A stretch of 64,000 nt of DNA, from contig JBHGNT010000022.1 in assembly GCA_043228905.1 (NCBI GenBank), forward strand, positions 10,850,001 to 10,914,000. Direction: 5' to 3'. The translations under genes were made by a program, and so were the position numbers. Shown here in pieces: positions 25,436 through 37,943 of this stretch (positions within the stretch are counted from its first letter, which is position 1; each line of letters begins with the position of its first letter). The notes beneath the pieces were generated by a model. It was not told where the DNA came from. It searched no databases and worked only from the letters and a program-made list of their open reading frames with translations. Source of the stretch: Azolla caroliniana (taxonomy: Eukaryota > Polypodiophyta).

Positions 25436-27887
25436 GAAATTAGGCTTTCCTACATTTTTCCAAAAGATTCCTTTAAATTCTCTTCTTTTTGGTGAATCAC
25501 TACGATTAAATTCTAGCTTTTTAATGAAATTTGAGAGAATTGTTCAGAAATATTGATCATATAAAAACCTTTCCAAAAACAGAAAAAATGGCCACTCGGT
25601 GAACTTGTCATAACATTTTGTCACTGTATTGCAAATGCATACCAATGCAGGTGAGAACCAAGACAAAGAAAGATATATTAATGTCTATTGGAGGCCAAAA
25701 TACCCCTACAAGATAAATCATGATTAAAAAATGGGTGAATCCATGTTATCTATTCTGAAACAAATATAAAACCTCTATATTTCTTAGAGAAAGAAAGAAA
25801 GATACATTAACGTCTTTTAAGACAGAGAGAGTGGTGTGTGCATGTGTGTGTGAGAGAGAGAGAGATTACTTTCTATTTGGCAAAAGGAAACAATGTAATG
25901 GAAGAGAGAGAACATGTGGAACCAAGGAAAGGGTCTTGCGTCCCCATAATTTTGATGCAGACAAAGAGTAAAGCACTTAAATGTAAGAGAAGAATAAAAG
26001 CCAATTGTTTGCCTCTTCCCAAGGTTCTTCTTTATTTTTTCACTTTAGACTAGAGTTAAAACCTTCTTAATCACTCTGAACCTCTCATTTAAATCCAAGA
26101 GTTAAATCTTAAGTACTTAGGCTATCTTTTATTAGTGTGGATTAACTTGACAATTGAAACTTGGTGTATTCTCCTATTGTATTTTCTTGTTTTATACTTT
26201 GTTTAGTCTCTTGATTAAGTCTTTATGATTGAGTATATTTGTCTCTTAATTAAGTATATTAGACTAATTAATGGGTACTTCGCAAAAGTAATAGGCTTAA
26301 GTGCAGTTGACACCTGCTCTTACTGGGCTTGCCCCCAATAGGGTAGATGCCAACTTGAATCCCCCATATGACCTTGATGTGAGCGAACTCCACACGGCAA
26401 GAAGTGCACTCGAGGTGACAACCCCTTGACGATCAAACTTGTGTTCATTAAATTCTATGAGTTTGATTCTACGTATGAACCATACCAACATTCAGAGAAG
26501 AAAGGAAGAAAGAAATTTTAATTTCCATTAGAGGCCGGAAATCTGCCTATAATACAACTGAAGGAAAGATATATTAATGTCTACAAGAAACAGAAAATCA
26601 GCCTATGAGACAAATCAGGATGAATCGAACGATGAAAAGTATGGGCAATGCTTCTTGAGATGACTTACATTCATGAAGTGCATAAATACCATGTGGAGTG
26701 GTGAGGGAGCAGAATGTTGGTTGATGCAATGAGTAAGTACCCAAATTGCAATAGTATGTCCTTGGACGGATCAAATGTGGTAAGCAATTATCTCCATGAA
26801 TTCATGCCAACATGGCCCATGAAAAGCAATGGTGACCAATTGCATCAAGGAGTCCTTGGACAGATCAGACATGGTGATCAATTATCTCTAAGATTTGGTG
26901 TTGGTATGGCCATGGTGCCTTATATCTATATCTAGACACTCATTCACACTCTCCATTGTCAACAGGATTCCTCTACTCACCCAAAGATGACTCTTTGACA
27001 TGTTGTCAATGGAGATGTGGATCTATGGAAGAAATCAATAATATCTGATTGTTTTTGCATCCCTTGTCCTAATATAAGGATTGATTCCCTATAGTTCTGA
27101 GGTATGAGTAAGCCTCGGCCAAAGTGACATGAATCAGCGTTCTCCATTGTCTATCGAAGGGTGTGCATTCACAAAGAGTGTGGCATAATTATCTCTTATG
27201 TACTTGTAAACTGGGCACATTTTCCTTGCTCTTGACTTCTCCTTCATGTAACTTGCAAAGATTGTTGGTCCTAGGTATGCAAAATGCTCATATTGCTCTG
27301 ATCTCTAGTTGGTGATCGGAAACTCTGAATTGCCCTATTACTTAGCGAGAATTATGGGACAAGTCTAATATCCACATTCCTTTATTGAGTTTTGTAGAAG
27401 GTCAAGATTGTGGGAAACAGCTCTTGGTGTGATCAAGTTGTTTGATATATGGTCCTAGATCTTGCCTCAATATTTCGTTTCTTTCATTGATTCAGATAGG
27501 TGTGAGTGACTCCATCTTTGGCCATATTGAGGTCTTATGGTTATACATATGCTCCGATCAACATGTTCACCATGATTTCATAATTAGCATATTGTACAAA
27601 CGGAAAAATACAGAGTTCATAACAGATCCAAACAGCATGCTTACCATGGGCTGTAACTATCGGTATTTAAATTTTTCTGAAAGACGACTTTTATAATAGC
27701 CGCAACTATTTTTATCATTGTTATTATAGTGACTCTTTTTGGGTTAGCTTTTTATTGATATCTCTTCTCTTTTGATTTGCTTCTTATAATTTGTTTCCTT
27801 TGTTGCTAAGCCACTCTCGCATAAAGACATTCTCTCCCTCTCTCCACACTATAGTCATCTCTTCCCCTCTTTCTCTCTCCTCTACAC

Positions 27888-28055
27888 TCAACATGCAGTC
27901 TCAATTGCGATGTTTACTAGTAAAATTCTTGGGCATTGAGAATTACTACTCAATTCCACACATAATACATAAAAATGATTCTTTTTGGTTCCATTGGCCA
28001 CATTTGACCTCTGAGGAGGATAATAAAAATATATCTACCTACATATCTATCTAGT
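27888..28055 (+). mobile_element. LINE family A, 3'-end fragment
   Basis: The plus-strand sequence matches, in inverted orientation, the 3' ends seen at 31290-31450 and 40320-40450. The shared blocks are 'aattgcgatgttt', 'cacataatacataaaaatga' and 'aggataataaaaat'. This is the last ~170 bp of the element, followed by a TC-rich tail. Confidence 0.6.
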
Positions 28056-28315
28056 CATCTCTTCTAATCTCTCACTCTCTCCTAAGTGATTCATAAGCTC
28101 ATAATCATGTGTTTTCAGAGAGCCCAACTGGATTGGATAAATTGGTTTTAATATTTATGTAATTGACTCTAAAGTCTCGGAAATTTTCAATTTATAATCT
28201 TGGCTAAAGGCCCAGGAGAATAGCAACATATAACCTGTTATTTCACTGATGGAACCTGCACTTGTAAGTTTTGTTACACAACCTCACTTTTAAGTTGAGA
28301 ATATAATTTTTTACT

Positions 28316-28580
28316 CTTTAAGGGCAATTAACGTTTTTTAGATAAATAATAGTAATAACATGTTTTATTTTTGGGCCTTCAAGGGAATGTATTTTAGATC
28401 AATAATAATAATAATGTGTTTTGCTTTTGGGTTTTCAAGGGCTAAATTTAATGTATTTTAGATAAATAATAGTAATAATGTGTTTTATTTTTGGGTCTTT
28501 TAAGGAATGAATTTAATGTTTTTTAGATAAATAATAGTAATAATGTGTTTTGCTTTTGTGCCTTTAAGGGATAAATTTAA
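28316..28580 (+). repeat. ~58-66-bp tandem repeat, four units
   Basis: Units contain 'ttttagataaataatagtaataatgtg' variants near 28334, 28393, 28456 and 28522, each followed by 'ttttatttttggg' or 'ttttgcttttggg'. It is an AT-rich minisatellite in the inferred leader intron. Confidence 0.85.
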
Positions 28581-28691
28581 TGTTTTTGGGTTTTGGGTTT
28601 TGCATTCCGCTATTTCATGACCTTCACAAAATGGTCTATTTCTTCAGTGTCTCTGAAATGGTGGGAAACTTGGATGCACTTTTGAGAGACA

Positions 28692-28912
28692 ACAAAAATG
28701 TCATAATATACAAAAGATCTATTGATTGTCCAAAAGGAAGTTTATTCTTTAGTAATTGGCCAGGTTCTACTTTCCAGCATAAAATCATACGAAATTATGA
28801 GATAATATCACAAGTTTTGAAGAGAATCGACAAAAATGTCATAATATACAAAAGATCTATTGATTGTCCAAAAGGAAGTTTATTCTTTAGTAATTGGCCA
28901 GGTTCTACTTTC
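28692..28912 (+). repeat. Exact 83-bp direct repeat, 138 bp apart
   Basis: 28692-28774 and 28830-28912 look identical, starting acaaaaatgtcataatatac and ending ttctactttc. The 138-bp spacing is a multiple of three, so the plus-strand frame 28580-28942 carries the same 27 codons twice. That frame has no known domain. Confidence 0.92.
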
Positions 28913-29490
28913 AAGTTTTGGCCCCCACGGTTGTATGGTTAACAATACATCCGAATTTGAAAATAAAATTAGTCACACACTTCATAAGCTTAATAATATA
29001 ATCACAAAAACACTTACCAGAACCATTAATGGTGATAATTTACAGATGGGTTCTAATGATAATGATATATACACAAATCCAGATGGTTTATGGATATGCT
29101 CTAATGATGCGAGTCCATACAATCATAAAAAAATCTACCTTACAAATCTCAACAAATGCTTCCAAATTCTTCTTAAACCTACTAATGGAGATAATTATCC
29201 ATGGAGATAAAGAAGAGACAACAAGGATCTGTGTCTTAGAAATGCATTTAAACAGAGGAGAATGTACGAGGATCTTTCTCTCCGTGTCTCTCTTATCTCT
29301 CAGATACACATACAAAACAGAAAAGAATGAAGAAAACACAACCATCGCCCACAACCCAAAATTAACATTCCATAAATGAATTAACCCAAAACTGTCTGAT
29401 CTATCTAATATATATAAGTAAAGAGAGAGAGAGACACACACACACACCACAAACACCACACAGACAAAGAGATGGAAAAGAGGGGCTTAC

Positions 29491-29592
29491 CTGTGTTGAG
29501 AGAGCAGAAGATCGAAGGCTTTAAAAGGGTGCAGAGATTCGATGTATGTGTGTGTGTAAATAGAGAGACCAGTGAATCAGAGGGAGAGATCT
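29491..29592 (-). other. Probable non-coding first exon (5' UTR) of the endosulfine-like gene
   Basis: About 100 nt of minus-strand CT- and CA-rich leader-like sequence lies between a TATA box 30 bp upstream and the donor CACAG|gtaagc. The start near 29590 is estimated from the TATA position. No ATG of the main frame lies here. Confidence 0.5.
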
Positions 29593-29617
29593 GTATGTCT
29601 GTTTTTATGTTATGTAT

Positions 29618-29629
29618 CTTTATATTTAT
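29618..29629 (-). promoter_or_regulatory. TATA box for the endosulfine-like gene
   Basis: The minus strand reads ATAAATATAAAG, placed about 30 bp before the inferred start of the leader exon. Confidence 0.5.
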
Positions 29630-29925
29630 CAAAAGCACTCAGATCTCATGTGATGGTTTTTTTTCTTCTTTCCTTCTTCTTTTTTTTGTTCTCACTTTTA
29701 GTGTTTTTTCTCTTAGGAAAAGCATGTGGTGTCTGGTCTCTTAAGTGTGGATGTAGTAGGCCTGAGAAGGCTTAAGTAAGTTCCCAGAGCTCTCTCTCTC
29801 TCTCTCTCTGGCATCCATTCAAAGAAACCCGCATTTCTCCGTCAGATGCTTTCGTTATCTACATTCTTGTTCAATCAAAAGTTGGATCGATCGGGAGCGT
29901 ACAATCTTCCGATATTTTGATTGTA

Positions 29926-30096
29926 TAGGTGCGCACTTCTCAACTCCTGAATAAGGAGCTCGAATCGAATCTACTGATCCCAGCATTATTCGCTCGTGTT
30001 CTGAAAGACGTGCCCGTACTAGAGGTGCCAATCAAGCAAGCGCAATCAACAACCCATCGTCTCCTTGGGGTTCTTGCAGAGAACAGGGTAAGGTGG
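29926..30096 (+). pseudogene. Orphan exon-like open frame, unknown product
   Basis: A plus-strand frame of about 55 codons (with LLIPALFARVLKDVPVL and a following THRLLGVLAENR) follows an acceptor-like 'ttgattgtatag'. It ends at a donor-like 'AACAGG|gtaagg' near 30087. It is GC-richer than its surroundings and looks like one genuine exon. I cannot name it and see no partner exon. It lies head-to-head with the endosulfine-like promoter, so it may be the stump of a divergent gene. Confidence 0.35.
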
Positions 30097-30099
30097 CCG

Positions 30100-31260
30100 G
30101 AGGAGCGGAATGAAGTTTCAAGATGATGAGGTAGCCGGTTGAAGAGAAGTTGCACATGCGCCCCCCGATGGCCACTTACAAGTTGAAGGAGCATGTGGCA
30201 TATCATGCTGGATAGAGATTGACGGCTAAAATCTGCCAGGGACACACTTTCCCTTGGTTATCTTCATTCAACTTGTAGCTTATCCTTCATTGAGATCTTC
30301 AAAGATCCGCCCAAAGAGGATCATGATCGCCATTGTTGGATCGAGAATTCCCTTACATGGCCATATGATAATAAAATCAAGCTCATGTCCGCTCGCTCAG
30401 ATCTCTTCCTACTAATCCAACTCTTAAGTTATTGTGTGCCATTGTTTGGGAAAGGAGTTCCACACGTGCAATAACTTTTATAATCTTTGCCACTGACCTC
30501 AAGATTTCATTTGAAGACACAGGTTGAAAACATACAATAATCAACATGCTCCACGCTATTATGCAAAGGATGTATGCATTCAAGTTTGAGTACATTGCCC
30601 CATATTGTACTTGCTAGGGTGATATATCCCTCTATGCTTGTTTTTTGTAAAGGCTTCAAGGTGATGCCAAATACTTCTTAATAACTAAGGGTGCTTTCAA
30701 AACACTCGACGAGGCTATTATGTTTGTTGCCCGTTGTATTAATCACCTATTTGAATGTGAGTGGGAGTGTGGGGGCTCACTATTAGTTTTGGTCCACATA
30801 CACACATAATTACTACTTCTACCCTAATCATCTCTTTCGTGGGAATTGGTCTTGTATAACTAGTGAACTAGATCATTTAAGTTTTAAGGTCCTATGTCTC
30901 ATGCTTGGAAAAACGAATTATTGAGAGAGAGCCCAACTTATGTTTTTATTGTGGAGGATTGGGTTTGGGTTCACTATTAGTTGGAGTGAGAATTAACCAT
31001 GAGGATGGGGGGGTTTGGAGTTGGAGTATCTCAACAACTAGTTGCTATTTGTCAAACCTCCTCTATTTATGATGAGGAATTTATCATTTTTTATAACTTC
31101 AATTAACAAGGAGTTTATTAACTTTTCAATTAGATGAGGGACATCACATGCTTTGACTCAATTCAATAATGGGATGGATGTTTCTCTCGCAAATAATGTG
31201 TTTGTATCTAAGCATGAAATCCATAGAATTAAGCTAGGGCATTTAAGAGTTATTGATATA
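30100..31260. other. Intergenic DNA with weak retroelement traces
   Basis: A patch at about 30150-30210 encodes MATYKLKEHVAYH on the plus strand, faintly like a Gypsy gag 'LATYMLKGEA' block. The rest has no recognisable gene. Confidence 0.3.
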
Positions 31261-33116
31261 ATTGAGAGAGAGAGAGAGAGAGAGAGTAGAGAAATAATAG
31301 ATACATTTTATTATCATTATCTGAGGTCGTATATGGCCTATGAGACAAAAAAATATCATTTTCATGTAATATGTGTGAAAGTGGGTAGCGACTCTCGGCG
31401 TTCAAGATCTTTATTAATGATTGTTGCAATTGAAAGTGCACATTGTGATTGTGACAGAAATTCATGCAAGGATTGGGTTTGGTCAAAGATGTGTGGAAAA
31501 CATTGTCAAAGGTGATCAAAGGCATAACATTATATCAAAATGTGATACTCAAACTCCCAAACTTGTTTAAGGAAAACTGTGCATAGTCACCTACTTTCAT
31601 CACTTGTGCCCCAACACATACCTCATATCATAATGAGTGTGAGTTAAGTTAAATGGAAGTAATGGTTTGAATGGCAAACAATGGGATGGGCTCTAACATG
31701 TATTGATATGTGCAGTTCCCCTCTCTAGCGAAGGACATGATTTTGTAGTTAGGTGCAACATATGTAGTATAATGTGCGAAGTGTGAGCCTCTATATTTTT
31801 CCCGTGTCATGATACATTGGCAGTGCAAAAAGGCCTCATTCATAGAGGAATATATTGATGCATCATGAAGTAAATGTGTTGCGTCCTATCTTCTAAACCA
31901 TTTTTCAATATCTGGCATCCAATCGAAACACAAAATTTTGTTGTCTTTTGGATTTTTTTGCTTGCTTCCAATGCTATTCTAGGAAGTAAACTCTTTCCAA
32001 ATGGACTTAGGGATGTTACCGCCCCATACATCCACCCCATAGAGAAGCAATGTTATCACCAAGTGTCCAAAAATGTATTTCTTCAAGACCCAACACTTAA
32101 TGTCTCCATGATTCCATGTTTTCTAAAAAGCATAATATGCTCTCTTTCTCGCTTCTAAGTGGCGGGCAACATATTCATTCCATCTATGGTTTGAAGGAAC
32201 TTCAAGGTCAAGGTAGTTAAAGCTTTCTGCAGTTTCAAGTGGTCATTATTTTACATAGTGCATGGTTTATCATTATTTTGGCTCTTCATAAACTTAATCT
32301 TTGTTTTAGAGCTATTGACAAGGAACTTCAAGGTATGGTTTGAAGGAACTTCAAAGTCAAGGTAGTTAAAGCTTTCTACAGTTTCAAGTGGTTCATTATT
32401 TTACATAATGCATGGTTTATCATTATTTTGGCTCTTCATAAGCTTAATCTTTGTTTTAGAGCTATTGACACTCAACTCAGTATGCATGAAATAATCTTTT
32501 ATTGCCCTCATAAGCTTTTGCATATCTCGTAAAGTATTTGGGAAAAAAAAGTACCACGTCATTTGTATACAACAAAAACATGATGATGATATTTCCAATG
32601 ACAACTTCTTCAATACGTTCTTATTTTACAATTTGTTTGATTTCATCAATGCATAGACCAATTAGAGTTGGTGAGAGTGGGTAGCATTGCTTAACACCAA
32701 TAGTGATATTGAAAAATTTCATCGACAATAAGCACACATCATATAACCTTATTTTAGATTTCGGCATTTGCTAGCATATATTCACTTGATATCTTGAGTT
32801 CTTCCATGCTCCTCCAAAGATGCTCATGTTGTACCATTTCAAAAGCTTTCTTGAAATATATGAAGCAACAATATAAACCGTTACCTCTCAAGAAACTTTC
32901 TTCCATTAATACCCGAAGGGTGATGAGGTGATCAATGGTGCTATGGTGTTTTTAAAAGCCATTTTGTCCATTAGCTCTTTTACCATTTTACAATTTTTTT
33001 CAACTAATGCACTTACTTTTGATTTTGTTATACATCCAAATAGTTTTACCATTGGTGAGCAAACCATCATGATTTGATAATTGTTTTCATTATTTACATT
33101 TTTACCTTTATGTAAA
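31261..33116 (-). mobile_element. LINE family A, decayed copy with RT and C-terminal region
   Basis: Minus-strand traces in order are YQIMMVCSPMVKLFGCI (33090), KQCYPLSPTLIGLCIDE (about 32700), LLYTNDVVLFF (about 32590), LMRAIKDYFMHTELSVNSSK, NDKPCIM, and a long C-terminal stretch down to ~31300. The catalytic YxDD-type motif is degraded (YTND) and many frames are broken. The 3' end runs into a TC tail (GA on the plus strand, 31261-31286). A 149-bp tandem duplication (32185 and 32334) lies inside. It has been inactive for a long time. Confidence 0.75.
32185..32470 (+). repeat. 149-bp tandem duplication inside LINE A
   Basis: Units starting tatggtttgaaggaac at 32185 and 32334 share 'ttcaagtggt-cattatttt' and 'ggctcttcataa-cttaatc'. 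A few substitutions separate them. The duplication post-dates insertion of the LINE or is inherited from its source. Confidence 0.88.
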
Positions 33117-33124
33117 GTTTGATC

Positions 33125-33364
33125 CATAGTACGTAAAATTTCATGTTTGTCTAGCATAACATTCGTTTTCCTACGTTGGAAAACGAATGCGAATGTTATT
33201 CAAACATTCTTGTGTTTTTTTTGTTTTTTTCCTTTTTTTAGGTTTATTTATCTCACAATAAATAGTTAATCCAAAAGTATGGTATTTACCATTCTTCGAG
33301 GGTGTTTACCATACTTGAATTTGCAAATGCGAATGCACGTATGGTACGTATGGTTCATACTATG
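33125..33364. mobile_element. hAT-type MITE, family 2, copy 1
   Basis: A 240-bp element with ends CATAGTACG and CATACTATG (inverted) closely matches 58385-58648. Shared interior blocks include 'acgttggaaaacgaatgcga' and 'aatagttaatccaaaagtat'. Its flanks are GTTTGATC (33117-33124) and CTTTGATC (33368-33375), an imperfect 8-bp duplication displaced by 3 bp. It has no coding capacity. Confidence 0.8.
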
Positions 33365-33621
33365 GAACTTTGATCCAATTCGTAGTCCCATCACAGGGCA
33401 TGCACTGTTGCAATGCATGATTCAAAATATCACCTATATATGAATGTGCTTCTTGGTCAAGAGAAAAAACTATAAGCATTTACTTCGACAATGTATGAAT
33501 CTGAAGGATTTGAATGTGCAATAACTAATTGTAAACAATTAGATAACTAACTAAGGGTTAATTAGTATCTAATTATGTGAGTAGTTAATCACATATGTGA
33601 TTAAGCAACGGAAGACTATGT

Positions 33622-33622
33622 G

Positions 33623-33693
<71 letters not shown>
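33622..33693 (+). repeat. (GT)n(GA)n compound microsatellite
   Basis: About 30 bp of GT repeats pass directly into about 40 bp of GA repeats. Confidence 0.95.
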
Positions 33694-33695
<2 letters not shown>

Positions 33696-34089
33696 AGGAA
33701 GTTAAATGAGAGATAGAGAAGAAAATACACTTGTGAACAATAAGACAAGATGCGGATGATTAATACAAGTGTAGGTCAAGGAACTCTTCCTTATATTAAA
33801 AAGACATCAAATTACAAAAATACCCACAATGAGGTATACATATATACATCTCATGTGCAAGAGTGCACATGTGTGAGGAGAATATAGGTACAAGGATGTA
33901 AGTCCTATATTTAATGAACTTGAGCGTGGAGGATCTAGAATGTATCCCACTTAAAGTATAAAGTCCTATTTAAGGCTTTAAGGTCAACATATTAATTAGA
34001 TCTTATTTATGTAATTACTAAGTTACATAATTAACAAAATAACTAAACCTAGTTGAGCTTGATATCTCAACACTAACGATGTAAGAAAG

Positions 34090-34460
34090 CATTTGTCAAG
34101 TTAATGAAGGCGATTTTTGCTCCCATGGTCCATTCAAATGGTAATTCCCTTCACATTAAGGCATGTCAACAGATGTCAATCTCGAAATAGTCTTGAATAA
34201 AGCATTGATAGAAACTGGCAATGCCAATAAAACATTACATATCTCATATTGAAGTGTTTGCCGATCTAAAACATTATTGTCTTTATTTGGATCCATAAAG
34301 ATTTGGTGAGTGGTGATGCAATAACCAAGAAATTGACATTATCTCAATTTAGTTGGAACACATGGTCCCAAAAAATTTGTAGAGCATGGCTACTTGATTA
34401 TCATGTTCTTTGAAGATTTTCAACTCTATAAGAATATAATCTAGGATTCATGAAAAACAC
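34090..34460 (-). pseudogene. Possible Ty3/Gypsy RT-RNase H fragment
   Basis: The minus strand near 34090-34160 reads LPFEWTMGAKIAF, resembling the Gypsy 'F.W......AF..LK' block that follows the reverse-transcriptase core. Upstream, FIQDY is present. Several stops and shifts break it, and it has no LTRs. Confidence 0.4.
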
Positions 34461-37400
34461 GAGGGCATGGGCAAATCCTAAAAGGCATAATTGTGTACTC
34501 AAAATAGGCATACTGAATAGAAAATTGTGTCATGGAATGGAAGCGTATAGATGGTCATGTATGTGTCATAGGTATGTCATGCTAATGTGTCATGGATATG
34601 CAATGGATGGGTCGTGTATAGGTTATAGATGCTTGGGGATTGGTCATGGAGAAGAAAAACAAACTACTAAACATTGCACCAACTTGGATCAAAAGCTCAC
34701 CATCATCGGTTCAACTCCCAAATTAAAAAGTTTGCCTACTATTTTATAACCAATTTGTTTTCCCAAATGGGCAGATAATATTAAAGATGAAGGAACCATT
34801 GTAAAGTTGTAGTGGTAAATGTTCCTGCCTTATTCTTTGAAAGCTAAGCTTTCTCCTCCATTTCCCTAGCTTGGGGTTCCATTCCATTTAGTTTTTCATC
34901 TTCGAATTTTATAGGGATCTAATACAAGTTTTGGAGAAGCTTGGGAAACATTTCACATCAATAATTAATTAGTTGTATTAGGTTATTGAGATGAGGATGC
35001 ACTTTTATCTCTTATGCATGGAAAAGCCATATAATTTGGATTCTAAAGTTTTAGTTTTGATTCGCCGAAAAGGGCTTTTCTCCAACTTCACATGATTTTT
35101 TTTTGTTTGGATTTTCTAAAACTAGTCAGACGTTCACAATATTGATGTTTAGCAAAGATTAAAGTGTTGTCAAAGATCATTGCAAAACCATCAAAGGATA
35201 TCATTCATTACATGCGTGAAAAAGTTAGCCAATCTCAAACCCCCAAAATCCTTAATGTATTATTCTATGTAGCAATACTTTGTATGGTGTTCCAAGAATA
35301 TTGTGGAATACGTGTATCAAGGTGGAACCGCAAGGGTTTTGAACCAGGAAAGGAGAGAAAAGCAATGAGGCTTGTCGTAATAGACCCAACTTTAGTTATA
35401 GAGTGAACGTGCAAGCGTTCATAATTTAAAACAAGAAACAATGGAAATGATTTCAACTAATAAGACAAGAAACAATGCCTATTAGCTAGACTCAAATGAG
35501 GTTATTCATGATTATAAGTTGTAGCTACAATGGAAAAATAACCAAAAGCTTATTATAAAAACAAGCACACACTCTAAAGGTTCTTCATGATTAGTGAAAA
35601 GAAGTTTTTCACCTTTGCCCTTTCCATAATTAGCTAAATTTCTAGTAAATTAGCCTCCTTCCTGTATTGAATTTTCTATTAATCATTAGCCTAGACCCCC
35701 TAATCTCCTAATCACCAAACCCCTTTGTATTTTATGCCTTTAGACTCTCTCTTCCCTTTAGATGTGTCCTTCTTTTGCTAAAATGTGCATAAGCTTGAGA
35801 GCCCTTCGAGGTAGAGCCCATTGGCGTCCCTAGACCACACATAGTTCTAAACAAGAGCACATGGATCTCCCTAACATGTGGTGAGTAAAGGAAAAGGGAG
35901 AACTATTTAGGGACGTGAAAAACCCCAAAATCAGGAACAATCATCCACATAACTACATCATCAATCTCAAAAAATAATTTGTTTCATATCTTCCATACTA
36001 TAGGTGAGTTGTGATACAATACATACATATGGATGTTCACAGAATCGACCTACCAAAAAAGTAGATGATTGGATACTTTGATTGCTAGACAAGGATTTTG
36101 TGTATTTAGGAAAGATGGTTGAGTGATTTGTGGCTCTAATCTTGTTCAATGTGGAGCAAAAACAAGAAGTTCGTGATGATTCGAAGCATCCTTAGGTTTC
36201 AAGGTAATGGATGGTTTGCATAATGAGAGATTCACTCCCCAGAGAAGATATACCCAAAGACAAGATCGAATGGATTCAACTATTATGGATTGAATTCTAC
36301 AAGTCTCAATGAGCCATAAGAAAAAAATTAGTGGAATTGTTTTTTGGATGAAAGGGGATTTATCCGCACCAACCATATGTAGAGTTAAGTGATTCACAGG
36401 AATTAAACATTTGATGCATTCTTTCGAGGGTTATGCCTCTATATAAAAGAAGTTTTTCAATGACAAAGCTTACTTACTAAGGCATGTTTGAACAAAGACC
36501 CTCCCATGTTTTCAACAAATCAAGAACTAACCCCTCTTATCTATTTTCTTCGATTTTTCTTTGTATGTGGGGGATAACCTCACCTTTCCATTCTTTCATA
36601 CTTACACTCTTTATTTAACACATACTCTTTTCACTTTGCTGACGTTGATAAGGATGGTAGATGATTATTATGAACATTTCCGTTCTTTTCATGATCATGA
36701 TTAGCATGTAATGCTAGGTAGGCTTAAGCCATTATGAACACTATAAATGTGTTAAAAGAATCATGACATGGTAGATTATTCGCCATGAAGATCGACAACT
36801 CAACCACTCTTGATAAGATCGTCATAAGCTATAGATTCTTGATAGTGATTTGATTCGAGATATGAAGAAATGGGCCACTGATTCTAGGGTAAGATTGTCA
36901 CCAATGTAGTTTTTTTACATTATTTAATTATCGTCTCTTCTTTCTCTTGTAAGACGGAGATTCCAAGAAATGTCAGTCCGTTTCCTCGCAGTTAATGCAA
37001 GCTAACAGCTTCTTTACAGAAAAGGAAGAGTTATTTATACCCTTCCTCACAAGGCTAGATTCCCTTGCCAATGACTTTTCCATGTATCCAAATCTTGGCT
37101 AGTCTCGTATCTAGTCCATGCCGATGACTTCCCGATTCCTCCTCCTGGTAAGCACCACACTATACTCTACCATTCTTTGTTAGTCTTCCATGGAGAGAAA
37201 AGGCAGTTTGTTTTCATGGCTATCTTCACTCATTTCACAGCCAAGCATATGATTAACACATGGCACCCTTTTAAAATTTTGGATGCTATTTCTCATATAA
37301 CTAAGGTTTACTTTGTCATTACCCGCCAATAATTACATTTGAAACTAGACTTTTCTCCGATTGGTCGGATTTATCACCATGATTGTGTGGGTGTGGCTAA

Positions 37401-37690
37401 TGTCCCTCGACCACGAATTTGTTTTTGGATCATCTCCTTTTTACAGAACCATGAGGTAGAGAGTCTCACAATGAGTGAGATGTAGGACCCAAAGGAATGT
37501 ATTGATGAAGATTTACACAAGTTCCTTTGCATAACTGCGAATTCTCGATTGAGAGAGGTCTTGTTTTATTCGGCTCATTCATTCAAAAAGAATGACGCAA
37601 AGCGAGACAAAACTTGTCCAAGTCATATAAATCTTTGAAAGAAATTCAATTCACATATCCAAGATGTATGTAAGGGTGTCCCAGGGATTA
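34461..37690. other. Intergenic, no gene recognised
   Basis: About 3.2 kb of AT-rich DNA. A plus-strand patch (37140-37330, encoding FTHFTAKHMINTWHPF) looks coding-derived but matches nothing I know. No splice-linked gene is visible. The last part (37690-37943) is probably the 3' UTR of the desaturase gene. Confidence 0.5.
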
Positions 37691-37943
37691 TTTGAACAAT
37701 ACACAAATATTTAGAATCAATCTATCCAATGAAGAATTGTTTTTCGAGCTATGCTGCATTACACTCACTCTTGGAAGGATAAAAAAAACTCAACCAAACA
37801 AAACTCCACAATAAGAAAGGGCCAAAAAGAAAGAAAAATGTATATTTGTGGATCATCATACAATGCAATGTAGATGAGATAAAATAAGAAAACCCACAAA
37901 AAAAGCATGATAAAAAATCATAAATCCTCCTCCTCCTCAAACC

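Larger units (their letters stand above)
25450..29490 (-). other. Probable ~4-kb leader intron of the endosulfine-like gene
   Basis: On the minus strand a strong donor (CACAG|gtaagc, exon edge at 29491) and a strong acceptor (aaaaatgtag|GAAAG, exon edge at 25449) bracket this stretch. It contains no gene: GA runs, a LINE 3' fragment (27888-28055), two tandem repeats and anonymous AT-rich DNA. Joining these sites is inferred and needs transcript evidence. Confidence 0.55.
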
